DNA of 64,000 nt from Bog-366 sp963722555 (GTDB lineage Bacteria; Acidobacteriota; Terriglobia; UBA7540). Shown in pieces: positions 52,049 to 61,316 of this stretch; positions within the stretch are counted from its first letter, which is position 1; each line of letters starts with the position of its first letter. The DNA lies in contig CAVRNQ010000007.1 of the NCBI GenBank assembly GCA_963722555.1, positions 1,984,001 through 2,048,000 of the forward strand, given 5' to 3'. The translations under genes and the position numbers were made by a program. A model generated the notes under the pieces. It had not been told where the DNA came from. It saw only the letters and a list, made by a program, of their open reading frames with translations, and made no database searches.

Positions 52049-52221
52049 GCGGGTGGCGCATACATCCCAACAAAAACCGTCGCGGGTGGCGCATACGTGC
52101 CGCTTTCTGGCATGTATGCGGTCACAGCAATCTCGAAGGGCGGAGCGTATGGGCTACCTACGGTCATAGCCGCTCCTAAGGGCGCATACATTCCAAAGTG
52201 CGGAACGTATGCGCCACCCGC
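52049..52221. repeat. GCGGGTGGCGCATAC repeat cluster
   Basis: GCGGGTGGCGCATAC occurs at 52049-52063 and 52082-52096 and inverted at 52207-52221, with degenerate copies between. The accidental frame through it reads GGAYIP/GGAYVP. A related piece lies at 54043. It forms the 5' breakpoint of the next, truncated gene. Confidence 0.75.
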
Positions 52222-52944
52222 GATTCTGACTATGGCACGGCCAACGTGGTCACGATCAGCGGCCCGAACACTGTCTGGTGGTTTGACGGGTATGCCCCCT
52301 CCGGGTATGCCGCAACGATCCAGCTCACTGCCCAACCCACCTCCAGTTCTTACCAATGGAACATTGTTAGTGGTTCAAGTATAATTCACATAGCTAATAA
52401 CACCGCTCAAGTAGCGACAATACAAGGTACTGGCCTGAGCCAGACCCCCGGAGACGCGAAAGTAACTGTGACAATAAACGGCGTGACCTCCAACCAGTTC
52501 GCGATCACGGTACGCGGCCCCAAGCTTTTAGCTCCGAACGGCATGACAGATGTCTCCGACGGCACCTACGCGTATCACTCGACTCTGTTCTACATCATCA
52601 AAGACAATTTCAGCCAGTCTATGCCATCCAACGTCCCACTTAACGAGAGTTGGACCACACCTGCAAGTTATGACTACACAGGCGCGAACTGGCGGCAACC
52701 CGCGCCTAACGGCACCACCTCCCAGGGTGCCGGATTTGTCGATAACATTTATGGGGAAGTTTCTACGATGACCCCGCCGCCCCATTCGCCACCACCGCTG
52801 ATTAGCACGCGAGTTCAACACTGGGGACAGGATTGGCGGGTGGGCACTACGGGAATCGGGGCCGGCGCTCGTGTCCAGAAAGATGTACTACAAAAATATA
52901 TAAGCTACGCAAGGCACAACTCCATAGTTACACCTGCGCCTTGA
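52222..52944 (+). pseudogene. 5'-truncated relative of the IPT-type secreted protein
   Basis: Right after the repeat cluster the frame reads DSDYGTANVV, matching DTAYGTANVA before the IPT domain of the 48606 product; the following sequence (ATIQLTAQPTSSSYQWNIVS, AKVTVTINGVTSNQFAITVR) is Ig-like. The whole N-terminal half and the signal peptide are missing, so it is unlikely to be exported. The ATG at 52198 lies inside the repeat and is not convincing. Confidence 0.65.
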
Positions 52945-52971
52945 GAGGGCTTAACACATTTGCGAGGTCAT

Positions 52972-53988
52972 ATGAAACGGCAACGGGTCTTTACATTGCT
53001 TTACTGCTTGTGGATGCTGGTCTGTGTCCGGTTCAGCACCGCAACCCTCGTTCCGTCACTCGACCTTGACGCCCTGACGAGAGCAGCTGACGTTATTGCT
53101 GCGGGCCGAATAGCTGAGATCCACGGAGAGGGGTCTGTGACGTTGGAAGCCGCAGGTAGCTCTGTTGCGGCCCGTCAAATGCTGGCACACCTCGACGTGG
53201 AGAGGATGATCCACGGCCAGGCGCCCGGGGGGGGGATTTTCTTCCGATTCGCCCTCCCGGATGGACCGATCGGGTACGGGGGCATCCAAGCAGGTCAGTT
53301 CGGGGTGTTCTTTCTCCGAAAGGCCACGCAAGGGTACGAGGTCCTAGATCCATACTACCCTTTCGTCGTCGCGGCCCCAGGAGGACCAGAGGGCACAGGG
53401 AATTACGTGGATCAGGTGACCGCAGAGGTTGCCCACGTCTTCGACTCTGCTACCGCTACGCCTGATATGCGGTTGCAGGCTGTCTTGGTTCTTCGCACAC
53501 TGCAAACACCTCTGGCGGCACGGGGCCTGAAGGCTGCGGCGACTGGCCCCGACTTGAGGGCGCGCGCTTGGGCACTTGCGGCCCTGCTTGCTCGCAATGA
53601 TATCACCCTGCTGGACTCTGCCCTAGAATTGATGCTCTCCCGCGACCCAAGAATCGATCAGAACCTCAAGGACGTTGTTGCTTTCGGACTGAGAGACGGC
53701 GTGAAGGACCGCCAGGCCATTCCCGCCCTTGCACGATTATTGCTCGCCAAGGACGTGAGTCTTCGGAGAAGTGCAGCGGCAGCCCTTCGCAGCACCCAGG
53801 ACACTGCGGCCATTGAACCCTTAAAGCTGGCGTTGTTCGACAGTGATCAGCAGGTTCGGTACCTAGCCGTCGTCGGGTTGGGAGAGATCACTAGACAGGA
53901 CGACTGGACACCTTCAGTTGATTACTTTAATCAAAACGAAACACGGTTTCTGCAACATTGGCGCGAGTGGAGTAAATCGCAGAAGTAA
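52972..53988 (+). CDS. Secreted HEAT-repeat protein
   Basis: ATG 52972 follows GCGAGGTC. A signal peptide (VFTLLYCLWMLVCVRFSTA) leads a beta-rich first half (AGRIAEIHGEGSVTLE) and a C-terminal series of HEAT-like repeats (AIPALARLLLAKDVSLRRSA, AIEPLKLALFDSDQQVRYLA). It may serve as a periplasmic scaffold. The position after the IPT/STN genes is reminiscent of acidobacterial secreted clusters, but no function is known. Confidence 0.8.
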   Translation: MKRQRVFTLLYCLWMLVCVRFSTATLVPSLDLDALTRAADVIAAGRIAEIHGEGSVTLEAAGSSVAARQMLAHLDVERMIHGQAPGGGIFFRFALPDGPIGYGGIQAGQFGVFFLRKATQGYEVLDPYYPFVVAAPGGPEGTGNYVDQVTAEVAHVFDSATATPDMRLQAVLVLRTLQTPLAARGLKAAATGPDLRARAWALAALLARNDITLLDSALELMLSRDPRIDQNLKDVVAFGLRDGVKDRQAIPALARLLLAKDVSLRRSAAAALRSTQDTAAIEPLKLALFDSDQQVRYLAVVGLGEITRQDDWTPSVDYFNQNETRFLQHWREWSKSQK

Positions 53989-54089
53989 GCGGGAAAGGCG
54001 CTTTGATCGGCGGGGGTCGGCCAGAATGGAAATTGTCGGGACGCGGGTGGCGCAGACATCGTTCGTTGATGTATGCGAAGCGATAACAC

Positions 54090-54480
54090 GTGGGCGACGG
54101 CTGGGCGGGATCGGGTGGGCATCCCTGGCACCTCGACGACGAGACCGAATCCATTTTTTTCCTGACCAACATGAGTGAGCGGGAAGCGTGTATCGGTTTC
54201 CAGATACAAGCGGGCGGAATCCGTTACCATCTGACTGACTTGAAACTCCAGCCGCGCGAGACGAGGGCCCTTGATCTGCGCAAGCAAGCGTAGCAGGCAG
54301 CGGAGTTGGTCTTCACCTCCGCGGCTCTACCCCTCGGGGATTGAAAAGCCACAGACTTACACACCAAGTCTGCTACCAGAACGTGCCGGTGATGGGCCGC
54401 TTGGCGGTGGTGACTCGGCACGGAGGGGTCGCCTCGAGTTACGACTGTACGCTGTGCGCGTGCCCAATCCATAGCGAGGG
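54090..54480 (+). pseudogene. Remnant of the IPT-type secreted protein, interrupted by a REP element
   Basis: GDGWAGSGGHPWHLDDETES, FFLTNMSEREACIGFQ and LQPRETRALDLRKQA match the middle of the 48606 product (GDGWAGSGAHAWHLDEDTES, KPRETRAIDLRKL). A REP-like stretch starts at 54300, after which VPVMGRLAVVTRHGG matches LPVMGQMEVVQP of the same protein. Both the start and the C-terminus are missing. Confidence 0.75.
54300..54419. repeat. 120-bp duplicated block, copy 1
   Basis: From GCGGAGTTGGTCTTCA through CAGACTTACACACCAAG to GATGGGCCGCTTGGCGG this block is nearly the same as 58937-59058. Its first part is a hairpin related to that at 611-695; its last part is gene-derived coding remnant. Confidence 0.8.
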
Positions 54481-54523
54481 AGGACTGCGAGGTGCCGATG
54501 CTGACCTGCCAAGGGACGACGGG

Positions 54524-57500
54524 TTACCAAATCAACTTCAGGCCGAACTGGATTTGCCGTGAAGTTGTGGAGGTGCTGGTAACGGCTCCCGCGGTTCCTG
54601 AGAGCCCCATGGGATTCGTTGCCGTGGGTGGGGTGAAGACGATGAGATTGGGGGTATTGAAGTTGGCGCGATCCAGGAGATTGAAGATCTCCGCGCGAAA
54701 CTGCAGGTTCAGCCCTTCGCGCAGCGGCGTGTCTTTCAGCACGGAAAAATCCCACGTTGCGAGGGCCGGGCCGATGAAGGTGTCTCTTCCCAAATTGCCG
54801 TAGAACCCGCCGGCTGAGGGTGGCGCGATGAACGCATTCGGATTGAACCATTGTGCCGGTTTGCCGAGAATCACCGGCCCCGAGAAGTCAGGATTCAGGA
54901 ATGGCCGCACCGGATTGCGGGTGTCGCCGTTGTTCGACGGGTTGTAACTAAGCTGGGGGGTGAAAGGGAATCCTGCCTGCATCGTGACGACACTACTCAT
55001 TGACCAACCGCTCACGGCGCTGTTGCTCCAACTGGGCAACCCGGTCGCGAAGCGTTTCCCCCGCCCCAAGGGAAGTGCGTAGAGCGCGCTGATCACGCCC
55101 ATGTTTCGCACGTCGAAGGTGCCCAGCCCCCAATCCGCGCGCCGGTTAAAGGGGTTCGCAAGCAGCCCCGGAGCATTCCCCGCCGTGGTTTGATTCAAGG
55201 AATCTCCATCGTCGAGGACCTTTGACCACGTGTAGACTCCCCGCAACAAAAGGCCATGGCTGAAGCGATGGTTGAGGTCCACCTGTAATGCGTTGTAGGA
55301 AGCGAGTCCTTGCGAAAACCATGTCCAAGTGTTCGCCAAGGCCGGGTTTGATTTCGCCGTTCCGGCAGGAATGTAGAAACTTCCCGCAGGGACCGGCGCT
55401 CCTGCCAGGGGCGAACCTGCCGGGAAGCCCGTGGCAATGGTCACCGCCGGATTGGAAGTTGAATTCACGGTGGGATAGACCGCGGGGCAAGGTGACGCCG
55501 GGCAGAGGGTCGGGAAAGGCTCATTTGCGTCCATCCCGATCAATTCGTGATAGCCATGCGAACCCACGTAGCCGACGGTCAAGGCGGTATTGGGAGTGAT
55601 CTGCTGCTGCACCCGCAAGGACCAGGAGATAACGGTGGGAGTCCGCATGTCGGGTTGAACCCCGCCCACCACGAGCTTAGCGCGGGCGGGCACGGGGGCA
55701 GCAGGGTCAATCGGGAGTTGCGAGACCGGCAACGACGCGATGCTGTAGGTTGGATTGAAGGGGGCATTCTGGTCAGCACGATAACCCAAGGCGTCCTGCA
55801 AATCGTTGTACATGCCGAAGCCAGCGCGAACCACCGTCCTTCGAGGGGAGGGGCTCCAGGCCAAGCCGACGCGCGGCTGCGGCAGAAACCTGGCATGGTT
55901 CGCCGTGAAGAATGACGACCCAACCTGGGGCTCGGAGGAGATGACCCCGTTCGTGAATGTGTAGTTGGCGGCGTGGCCGTGCGCTTCATTCCAGCCGGTC
56001 GTGAATTCGTCGCGGAAGCCCAGCGACAGACTCAGCTTAGGGGTCAAGCGGATGAAGTCTTCCGCGTACCACGCCCCGAACAGGGAACGCCAATTCATCT
56101 CGGTCGGAGTGGGATCAAACAGAAAAGTGGAGACGGTGCCCTGCAAAAAGGTCTGGAGGCTGGAAAACGCGGCCTGCCCGTATTGGCTGAGTGCAATGGT
56201 TTCGTTGGATTGAAAACGCTGGAACCATGCTCCGAAATTGAGTTGGTGGCGGCCGCGCGTCCACGCGACGCGATCTTCGTACGTATAAAGATTCCGGGCG
56301 ATGCTCAGGTCGCTGCCGTTATTGCTGCCCGCCAAGCCCAGTTGGGCTTGCGGATTGGATGCGGCGCTGCCCCCCACGACAACCGCGCCGACCGGCCGTC
56401 CTACCAGAAAGCCGGGAACGCTTGCTGCCGGAGAGTCGGGTGTGGGCTCACCGGCAAAGAAGTAGCCGGCGCGAGAGAATCCGAGTCGGGCGGTGTTGAG
56501 CAAGCGGAAAGAGAATATATGTGTCTCCTCGAGACTGAATACCTGCTCGCGCAGAGTGACGATATCCGAGCTGTAGGGATCGAGTGGAGTGGCCGTGAGG
56601 TCACGGCCGTCATCGAGGGTATAGACCGCGGCCAGCGCATCACGCGGGGAAAAAATGTGATCAAGCCGAGTGGTCCCGAAGTCCTCGCGAATCGTCTGCC
56701 CAGGACTGCTGAAGACAGCAGCAATTCCATTGAAGTCCGGAGCGCCGGCAGCCAGCGCCGGCCACAAATTGAGCAACGGCAGGACGCTTGCGACCGCCGA
56801 GGCGCGGGAAGCTGCGTCCGGGACGAAGGCCTTGGAGGTTTGATGCAGATCCTGGCGGAATCCTTCGTAGTTGGCAAAGACGAAAGTTTTTCCTTTCACG
56901 ATCGGCCCCCCAGCCGAGGCGCCAAACTGGTCCCGATGAAAGGGCGGAGCTGATGCCTGATCGAAAAAGTTCGGAGCATCCAGTGCGTTGTTGCGCAGGA
57001 ATTCAAACGCGACCCCGTGCCACTGGTTGCTGCCCGATTGGGTCACAATGATCACCTGGCCGCCGGGGCGTTTGCCAAACTCAGCGCCATAGGAGTCGCG
57101 GAAGACATTGAACTCGCGGACCGCATCCACTCCCAGCAACTGTTGGCTGGTGCCGCCGGGCTGCATGTTGTTCTCGGCAGCGCCCGTAAATTCCACCCCA
57201 TTCAGCAGGAAGAGGTTCTGCTGGGGCCGGTTGCCTGAGACTGCGAAGTTATTTCCCGTGCTGGAATTGGATATTCCGATTCCGCCCGTCTTCTCGCTGG
57301 TGAAATTGGCGATGCCAGGGTTGAGGGTGAGCAGTTCATCAAAGCTGCGGCCGTTGAGAGGCAGGTCCTTAACCTGCCTTTCGCCCACCAGGCCGGAGGT
57401 CTGTTCGGGCGCGGCGATCACCATGGGAGCCTCGCCGGTGATGGTTATTTGCTGCCGCACCTCGCCCACCGGCAGCACGAAATCGACGGTCGCCTGTTCC

Positions 57501-57814
57501 CCTACATCCAGATGCAGGCCTTTCCGGATCACCAATTGAAATCCGGATTTTTCCGCCGTCACCTCGTAATCGCCCACGGGAAGCGCAGGCACGCGGTATC
57601 GGCCGATGGCGTCTGAAATGGTGGTCCGTGTTGCCCCGGTTTCAAAACTTCGAACCAGAATGGCGGCGCCCGGCAATACCGCTCCTGAGGAGTCCGTCGT
57701 CACGCCTGTTACAGAGGCAGTTGTTTGGCAGAATCCGGTGACGGCAAACCCCAGGGCGATGGACGCCAACGTGAGAACCCGCCAGCCCTTCCTTCGGCGA
57801 AGGCAGCAATACAC
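54524..57814 (-). CDS. TonB-dependent receptor, Oar-like
   Basis: GTG 57814 has a strong ribosome site (AGGGAGG, spacing six) and is followed by a signal peptide (WRVLTLASIALGFAVTGFCQ). The 1096-residue protein has an N-terminal carboxypeptidase-regulatory-like domain (SVTGVTTDSSGAVLPGAAIL), a plug (VKDLPLNGRSFDELLTLNPG, VDAVREFNVFRDSYGAEFGK, GGQVIIVTQSGSNQWHG) and a 22-strand-type barrel ending RQIQFGLKLIW. Oar-like receptors take up large substrates over the outer membrane. No specific ligand is indicated. Confidence 0.93.
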   Translation of the reverse strand: MYCCLRRRKGWRVLTLASIALGFAVTGFCQTTASVTGVTTDSSGAVLPGAAILVRSFETGATRTTISDAIGRYRVPALPVGDYEVTAEKSGFQLVIRKGLHLDVGEQATVDFVLPVGEVRQQITITGEAPMVIAAPEQTSGLVGERQVKDLPLNGRSFDELLTLNPGIANFTSEKTGGIGISNSSTGNNFAVSGNRPQQNLFLLNGVEFTGAAENNMQPGGTSQQLLGVDAVREFNVFRDSYGAEFGKRPGGQVIIVTQSGSNQWHGVAFEFLRNNALDAPNFFDQASAPPFHRDQFGASAGGPIVKGKTFVFANYEGFRQDLHQTSKAFVPDAASRASAVASVLPLLNLWPALAAGAPDFNGIAAVFSSPGQTIREDFGTTRLDHIFSPRDALAAVYTLDDGRDLTATPLDPYSSDIVTLREQVFSLEETHIFSFRLLNTARLGFSRAGYFFAGEPTPDSPAASVPGFLVGRPVGAVVVGGSAASNPQAQLGLAGSNNGSDLSIARNLYTYEDRVAWTRGRHQLNFGAWFQRFQSNETIALSQYGQAAFSSLQTFLQGTVSTFLFDPTPTEMNWRSLFGAWYAEDFIRLTPKLSLSLGFRDEFTTGWNEAHGHAANYTFTNGVISSEPQVGSSFFTANHARFLPQPRVGLAWSPSPRRTVVRAGFGMYNDLQDALGYRADQNAPFNPTYSIASLPVSQLPIDPAAPVPARAKLVVGGVQPDMRTPTVISWSLRVQQQITPNTALTVGYVGSHGYHELIGMDANEPFPTLCPASPCPAVYPTVNSTSNPAVTIATGFPAGSPLAGAPVPAGSFYIPAGTAKSNPALANTWTWFSQGLASYNALQVDLNHRFSHGLLLRGVYTWSKVLDDGDSLNQTTAGNAPGLLANPFNRRADWGLGTFDVRNMGVISALYALPLGRGKRFATGLPSWSNSAVSGWSMSSVVTMQAGFPFTPQLSYNPSNNGDTRNPVRPFLNPDFSGPVILGKPAQWFNPNAFIAPPSAGGFYGNLGRDTFIGPALATWDFSVLKDTPLREGLNLQFRAEIFNLLDRANFNTPNLIVFTPPTATNPMGLSGTAGAVTSTSTTSRQIQFGLKLIW

Positions 57815-57977
57815 TTCAGACCTCCCTGGCGTTCCCCTGTTCAGCCAGCGCTCGCCCCCCGGGGTACCGTGAAGGCACTCGCCTGTCTGTGTGAGCTCTG
57901 AATGTAACAATACGGAACGTCCACAATATTATATGCGGTTTACATCGGTATTGGTATGGGTAGCTACATGGATGGAG

Positions 57978-58138
57978 TGGTGTCATTTGCGAGTCACGGG
58001 CGCTCCCGGATGCAGTCATTCCCGCGAAAGCGGGAATCTACTCCGCAAGCCATTGGATATGCGCTGCCGACAGGCTGGATTCCCGCTTGCGCGGGAATGA
58101 CGAGTGTTTCGAAATGGATCCAATTCCAAATGACACCA
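57978..58138. mobile_element. 161-bp MITE-like element, copy 2 (perfect 12-bp terminal inverted repeats)
   Basis: TGGTGTCATTTG (57978-57989) and CAAATGACACCA (58127-58138) are exact inverse repeats. Two facing CCCGC palindromes (58019 and 58079) bound a core beginning CTCCGCAAGCCAT. Flanks match copy 1 (44552-44712) only in reverse, the core only directly, so the core is inverted between the two copies. Confidence 0.88.
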
Positions 58139-58232
58139 GCACCCCTCGTTAGGCTGGCTTGTAGAATCGGATAGAGCTGAGTACAATTCCGTATAGAACC
58201 ATATCATGAAGCCAGAACGGAGGAGGTCCCCC

Positions 58233-58694
58233 ATGGAATTGATCCGGCTGCCCGAGGCGGCGCGTCAACTGGGAGTCAGCTACCCCACCCTGAAGCAGTG
58301 GATCTACAAGCGGAAGATCAAATCAGTCAGGACAGCGGGTGGGCATCATCGCATTCTGCGCGCAGAAATCGACCGATTGCTTTTTCGCGCGGAATCTGAC
58401 GGTCGTGGCCGGGCGCGAAAGGCAAGCCGGCAGGAGGCAGCGGCCCGGTTGGGCATCGGGCTTGAGCACTTCATCAGTGGCCGCAATCAACTGGTCGGGC
58501 GTGTTATCTCAGTCCGGGTGGAGGGCTTGCTGGCCGAGGTTCGCGTCGATGTGGGGGGGCAAACCGTCACTTCGATCATTACCAGCCGGGCTTCGCGCGA
58601 CCTGAAACTGAAAGCCGGTGAAACCGTGGCGGCTCTGATCAAGGCCACCGAAGTCATGATCATCCGGCCCCCGTCGATAGCGTCTGGGCATTGA
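58233..58694 (+). CDS. HTH (MerR/excisionase-like) + TOBE domain protein
   Basis: ATG 58233 follows AGGAGGTCCCCC. The 153-residue protein has an N-terminal helix-turn-helix of the excisionase/MerR kind (LPEAARQLGVSYPTLKQWIY, GGHHRILRAEIDRLL) and a C-terminal Mop/TOBE fold (GRNQLVGRVISVRVEGLLAE, KAGETVAALIKATEVMI). TOBE domains bind molybdate or tungstate, so it may be a small oxyanion-responsive regulator. No mod genes are in the window. Confidence 0.85.
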   Translation: MELIRLPEAARQLGVSYPTLKQWIYKRKIKSVRTAGGHHRILRAEIDRLLFRAESDGRGRARKASRQEAAARLGIGLEHFISGRNQLVGRVISVRVEGLLAEVRVDVGGQTVTSIITSRASRDLKLKAGETVAALIKATEVMIIRPPSIASGH

Positions 58695-58936
58695 GGAAAG
58701 GCCCGTTGTGCCAGAGGGTGGGGGGCTCTCCCCTCCGGCCTCGGGCAGGTAGCACCGCGCGGCGGAGCCGCAAATGAAAGGCAAAACGCCAAGCGCAAAA
58801 CGCAGAGTCAGGTGTGCAGTGCGGGGGAGCCACAAAAGAAAATCAAAAGGCAAAGGGCAAATGGCAAAGGGCAAAAGTGAAAAGCCGTACGTTCAAAAAT
58901 CCTTGCCAAAAAAACAAGAAATTACGGTATTGCAAT

Positions 58937-59058
58937 GCGGAGTTGGTCTTCAACTCCGCGGCTCTGCCCCTCGGGGATGGAAAAGCCGCAGACTTACACA
59001 CCAAGTCTGCGCTACCAGAACGTGCCGGTGATGGGCCGCTTGGCGGCGGTGACCCGGC
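58937..59058. repeat. 120-bp duplicated block, copy 2
   Basis: Nearly identical to 54300-54419, including the coding remnant that reads VPVMGRLAAVTRQGG. Since the block contains both element and gene fragment, it was copied after the element had entered the gene. The rest of 58695-59136 holds A-rich low-complexity sequence and no gene. Confidence 0.8.
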
Positions 59059-59136
59059 AGGGTGGACGTTGGGGTTTCGCGCTTCGGCAGGGACGCGTCC
59101 CGGTGTTTGGTTTCGAGGCGGCCTGCTGAGGGAGTG

Positions 59137-60174
59137 CTACTTCGGAAACGAGAACTTGAGCTCGCGCCCCATTTCGAAGACAGGCTTCTTGCGGCGGCGG
59201 ATGAGCGGGGTGTTCTCCGAGAGCGCTGTAACCAGGATGGGCATGGCGATGGTGGAATCGCAGTGCACGGTCACCAGGCTGGCGTCCGGAGCGATCTTCC
59301 CCCAGCTCTGGGCTTCTTCCAGCGTGCAGCCGGAAAGCCCGCCCCAGTGCGGGGCGTCGGTCACCACCTGCAGTGCGTACTTGTGCCCCTCGGTGGCGTT
59401 GCGCATGAACGCCGCGGTGACCTCGGTCTGCTGGACGAAATTCTTGGGCGTGCCTCCGCCAAAATAAACGACCCCACTCGCGGGCGAGTCGCTGGCCAGG
59501 TGCGCGGTCTCCAGCACGTCGCCGATCACGTCAAAGGTGAACTGGTTCTTGCCCAGGTGGCGGTTCTCCGCGATTCCGATGCCGATGGAGGAGTCGCCGA
59601 TGGCCGGGCAGTAAAGGGGAATGCCCGCTCTATAGGCGGCGGTCACGATGCCGTCTTCGGCGGCGCTGCGGGAGAGTTCCTGGCCGAGCAAGTGCAGGAA
59701 CTCGCGCGTCGTGTAAGGCCGCGACTGCTCGAGTGAGGCTGCGAAGCGACCGATCATGGCGTCGGCTTTCCGGAACTCTGCTTCATCCGCGAGCGTATCG
59801 TACATGCGGTCGATCAGGTGCTTCTGCAACTGCACATCGTCAATGTTGGGTGAACACTGGAAGTGCAGTCGGCCCAGGGTTTCATGAATGTCGTGGAAAA
59901 GGTTGGCGCCGGTCGTAACTAGGCAATCAATCAGCCGGTTTCTGATCAGGTAGACGACCAGCCGCCGCATACCGGCGGGCACCATGGCGCCCGACATGCC
60001 CATCATGATCATGACGCGGTCGCCCAGCATCTTCTTCCACACCTGGTAGGCCGTGGCCAGGTTGCGCCCCTGGAAGGAGATTCCCTGCATCTTCTCGAGC
60101 AACGCCGCGACGCTCTTGCCGGCATCGATCTTCAAGGGCCGGGTAGGTGTGGAGAGAATCTGGTTCTTGCGCAT
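59137..60174 (-). CDS. Deoxyhypusine-synthase-like enzyme (polyamine aminobutyl transfer)
   Basis: The 345-residue protein has the DHS pattern: MGMSGAMVPAGMRRLVVYLI, DCLVTTGANLFHDIHETLG, GIPLYCPAIGDSSIGI, and GGGTPKNFVQQ with the active-site Lys. Bacteria lack eIF5A hypusine; bacterial relatives are thought to transfer aminobutyl groups between polyamines, e.g. in homospermidine-type synthesis. The arginine decarboxylase gene lies 93 bp upstream on the same strand, supporting a polyamine role. Confidence 0.9.
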   Translation of the reverse strand: MRKNQILSTPTRPLKIDAGKSVAALLEKMQGISFQGRNLATAYQVWKKMLGDRVMIMMGMSGAMVPAGMRRLVVYLIRNRLIDCLVTTGANLFHDIHETLGRLHFQCSPNIDDVQLQKHLIDRMYDTLADEAEFRKADAMIGRFAASLEQSRPYTTREFLHLLGQELSRSAAEDGIVTAAYRAGIPLYCPAIGDSSIGIGIAENRHLGKNQFTFDVIGDVLETAHLASDSPASGVVYFGGGTPKNFVQQTEVTAAFMRNATEGHKYALQVVTDAPHWGGLSGCTLEEAQSWGKIAPDASLVTVHCDSTIAMPILVTALSENTPLIRRRKKPVFEMGRELKFSFPK

Positions 60175-60267
60175 AACGCCTCTTTCAGATGCAGGATTCG
60201 TCGCCCTGGGGTTGTACGCGCGGACAGGGGCCAGGAGGGGGGTCGGCCAAGCCTGCTTACCGGCAAA

Positions 60268-60822
60268 TCACTCGCCGATCCCCAGCAAGATGGCGGCAGA
60301 AAGCACGGTCGTCCAGAGGCCCCGCTTGTCGCCGATGGCCGATTGGGTGATGTTCATCGTCCGGACAATCTTGTTTGAGATTTGGTAGATTTCCTTTTTC
60401 TCATTCCAGCTTCGGTCCGGGTCGAATTCGACACCGAGCGTCGTGGCAAGCATCTCGGCGGCCAGTTCCTCGGCGTATTCCCCCGCCACTTCTTCCGTTT
60501 CTCCGAACGAATGATGCTCGGAGAGATAGCCGAAGGTGTTCCGGTCGGTGGGAAGGGCAATGCCGACGGAGGCTGCGATCAGCCGGTGCGGTTCGCGCGT
60601 GGAGTTCTCGCTGATGACCACGAAGGTTACCTGGCCGGGTCTTAACTCCTTCACGCCCTCGGAGCGCGGGAGCAATTTGCAGCGGGGAGGGAAAATGCTG
60701 GAAACCCTCACCAGGTTACAGGCGGCAATCCCCGCGGAGCGCAGGGCCATCTCAAAGCTGGTCAGCTTCTCGCGGTGCTTTCCCACACCTTTAGTCAGGA
60801 ACATCCGTTTCGCTACGAACAT
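60268..60822 (-). CDS. pdaD: Pyruvoyl-dependent arginine decarboxylase
   Basis: The 184-residue proenzyme shows LTKGVGKHREKLTSFEMALR and NLVRVSSIFPPRCK, with the self-cleavage site between Ser41 and Ser42 producing the pyruvoyl group. The reaction gives agmatine, the entry to polyamines. The later GEYAEELAAEMLATTLGVEF and ITQSAIGDKRGLWTTVLSAA are typical. It forms an apparent operon with the DHS-like gene. Confidence 0.93.
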   Translation of the reverse strand: MFVAKRMFLTKGVGKHREKLTSFEMALRSAGIAACNLVRVSSIFPPRCKLLPRSEGVKELRPGQVTFVVISENSTREPHRLIAASVGIALPTDRNTFGYLSEHHSFGETEEVAGEYAEELAAEMLATTLGVEFDPDRSWNEKKEIYQISNKIVRTMNITQSAIGDKRGLWTTVLSAAILLGIGE

Positions 60823-61216
60823 TCCGCTTCCTGCTTTCTCCTGGAGGCGCCGGGCATTGAACCAAATACGTCCGGTTTCCGGAATCTATTTTCGAGCTCT
60901 AGCGGGAGTTCTGTACCGTAGCAAAAACCTCAGAAAAGTGTCAATGGAATTTTGGGCTCTCGCGCCCCGTTCATCACGGAGGCAGTTTCGCCGCCGGGCG
61001 ACGATCCCGCCGGGGACGGAAGGGCGGGGTCGCCGCCGCACCCTGCTGCCGCGTGCAGCGTGGCCGGAGCCACGACGCTGGATTTTTGGGCAGCGCGCCG
61101 GAAGCTCACGAAGACATTCGCGGGGTTCACTGCAGGCGCGGCGCCCATCTCCGCAGGATGCGCACCGTCCGCGGACACCTTCATAAGAGCCGCTCAAATT
61201 GGGGCTTCCATGGGGC

Positions 61217-61245
61217 TTGACTAAAATGCGGGTGCGGGATATGTT
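61217..61245 (+). promoter_or_regulatory. Candidate glnA promoter
   Basis: TTGACT (61217-61222), 17 bases, TATGTT (61240-61245), about 72 bp before the glnA start. The 490-bp gap 60823-61316 shows no gene. Confidence 0.5.
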
Positions 61246-61316
61246 GAAAGTCTTGATTCACAACAGGTGCATAATATTCCTTAATCATAAGGAAAAATCT
61301 ATTTTATGGAGGAGAT

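Noticed and set aside
52010..52384. Frame with repeated GGAYIP/GGAYVP peptide motifs, looking like a repeat protein
   Set aside because: The repetition stems from the DNA element GCGGGTGGCGCATAC present in both orientations; no ribosome site, and the frame overlaps the end of the STN-like gene.
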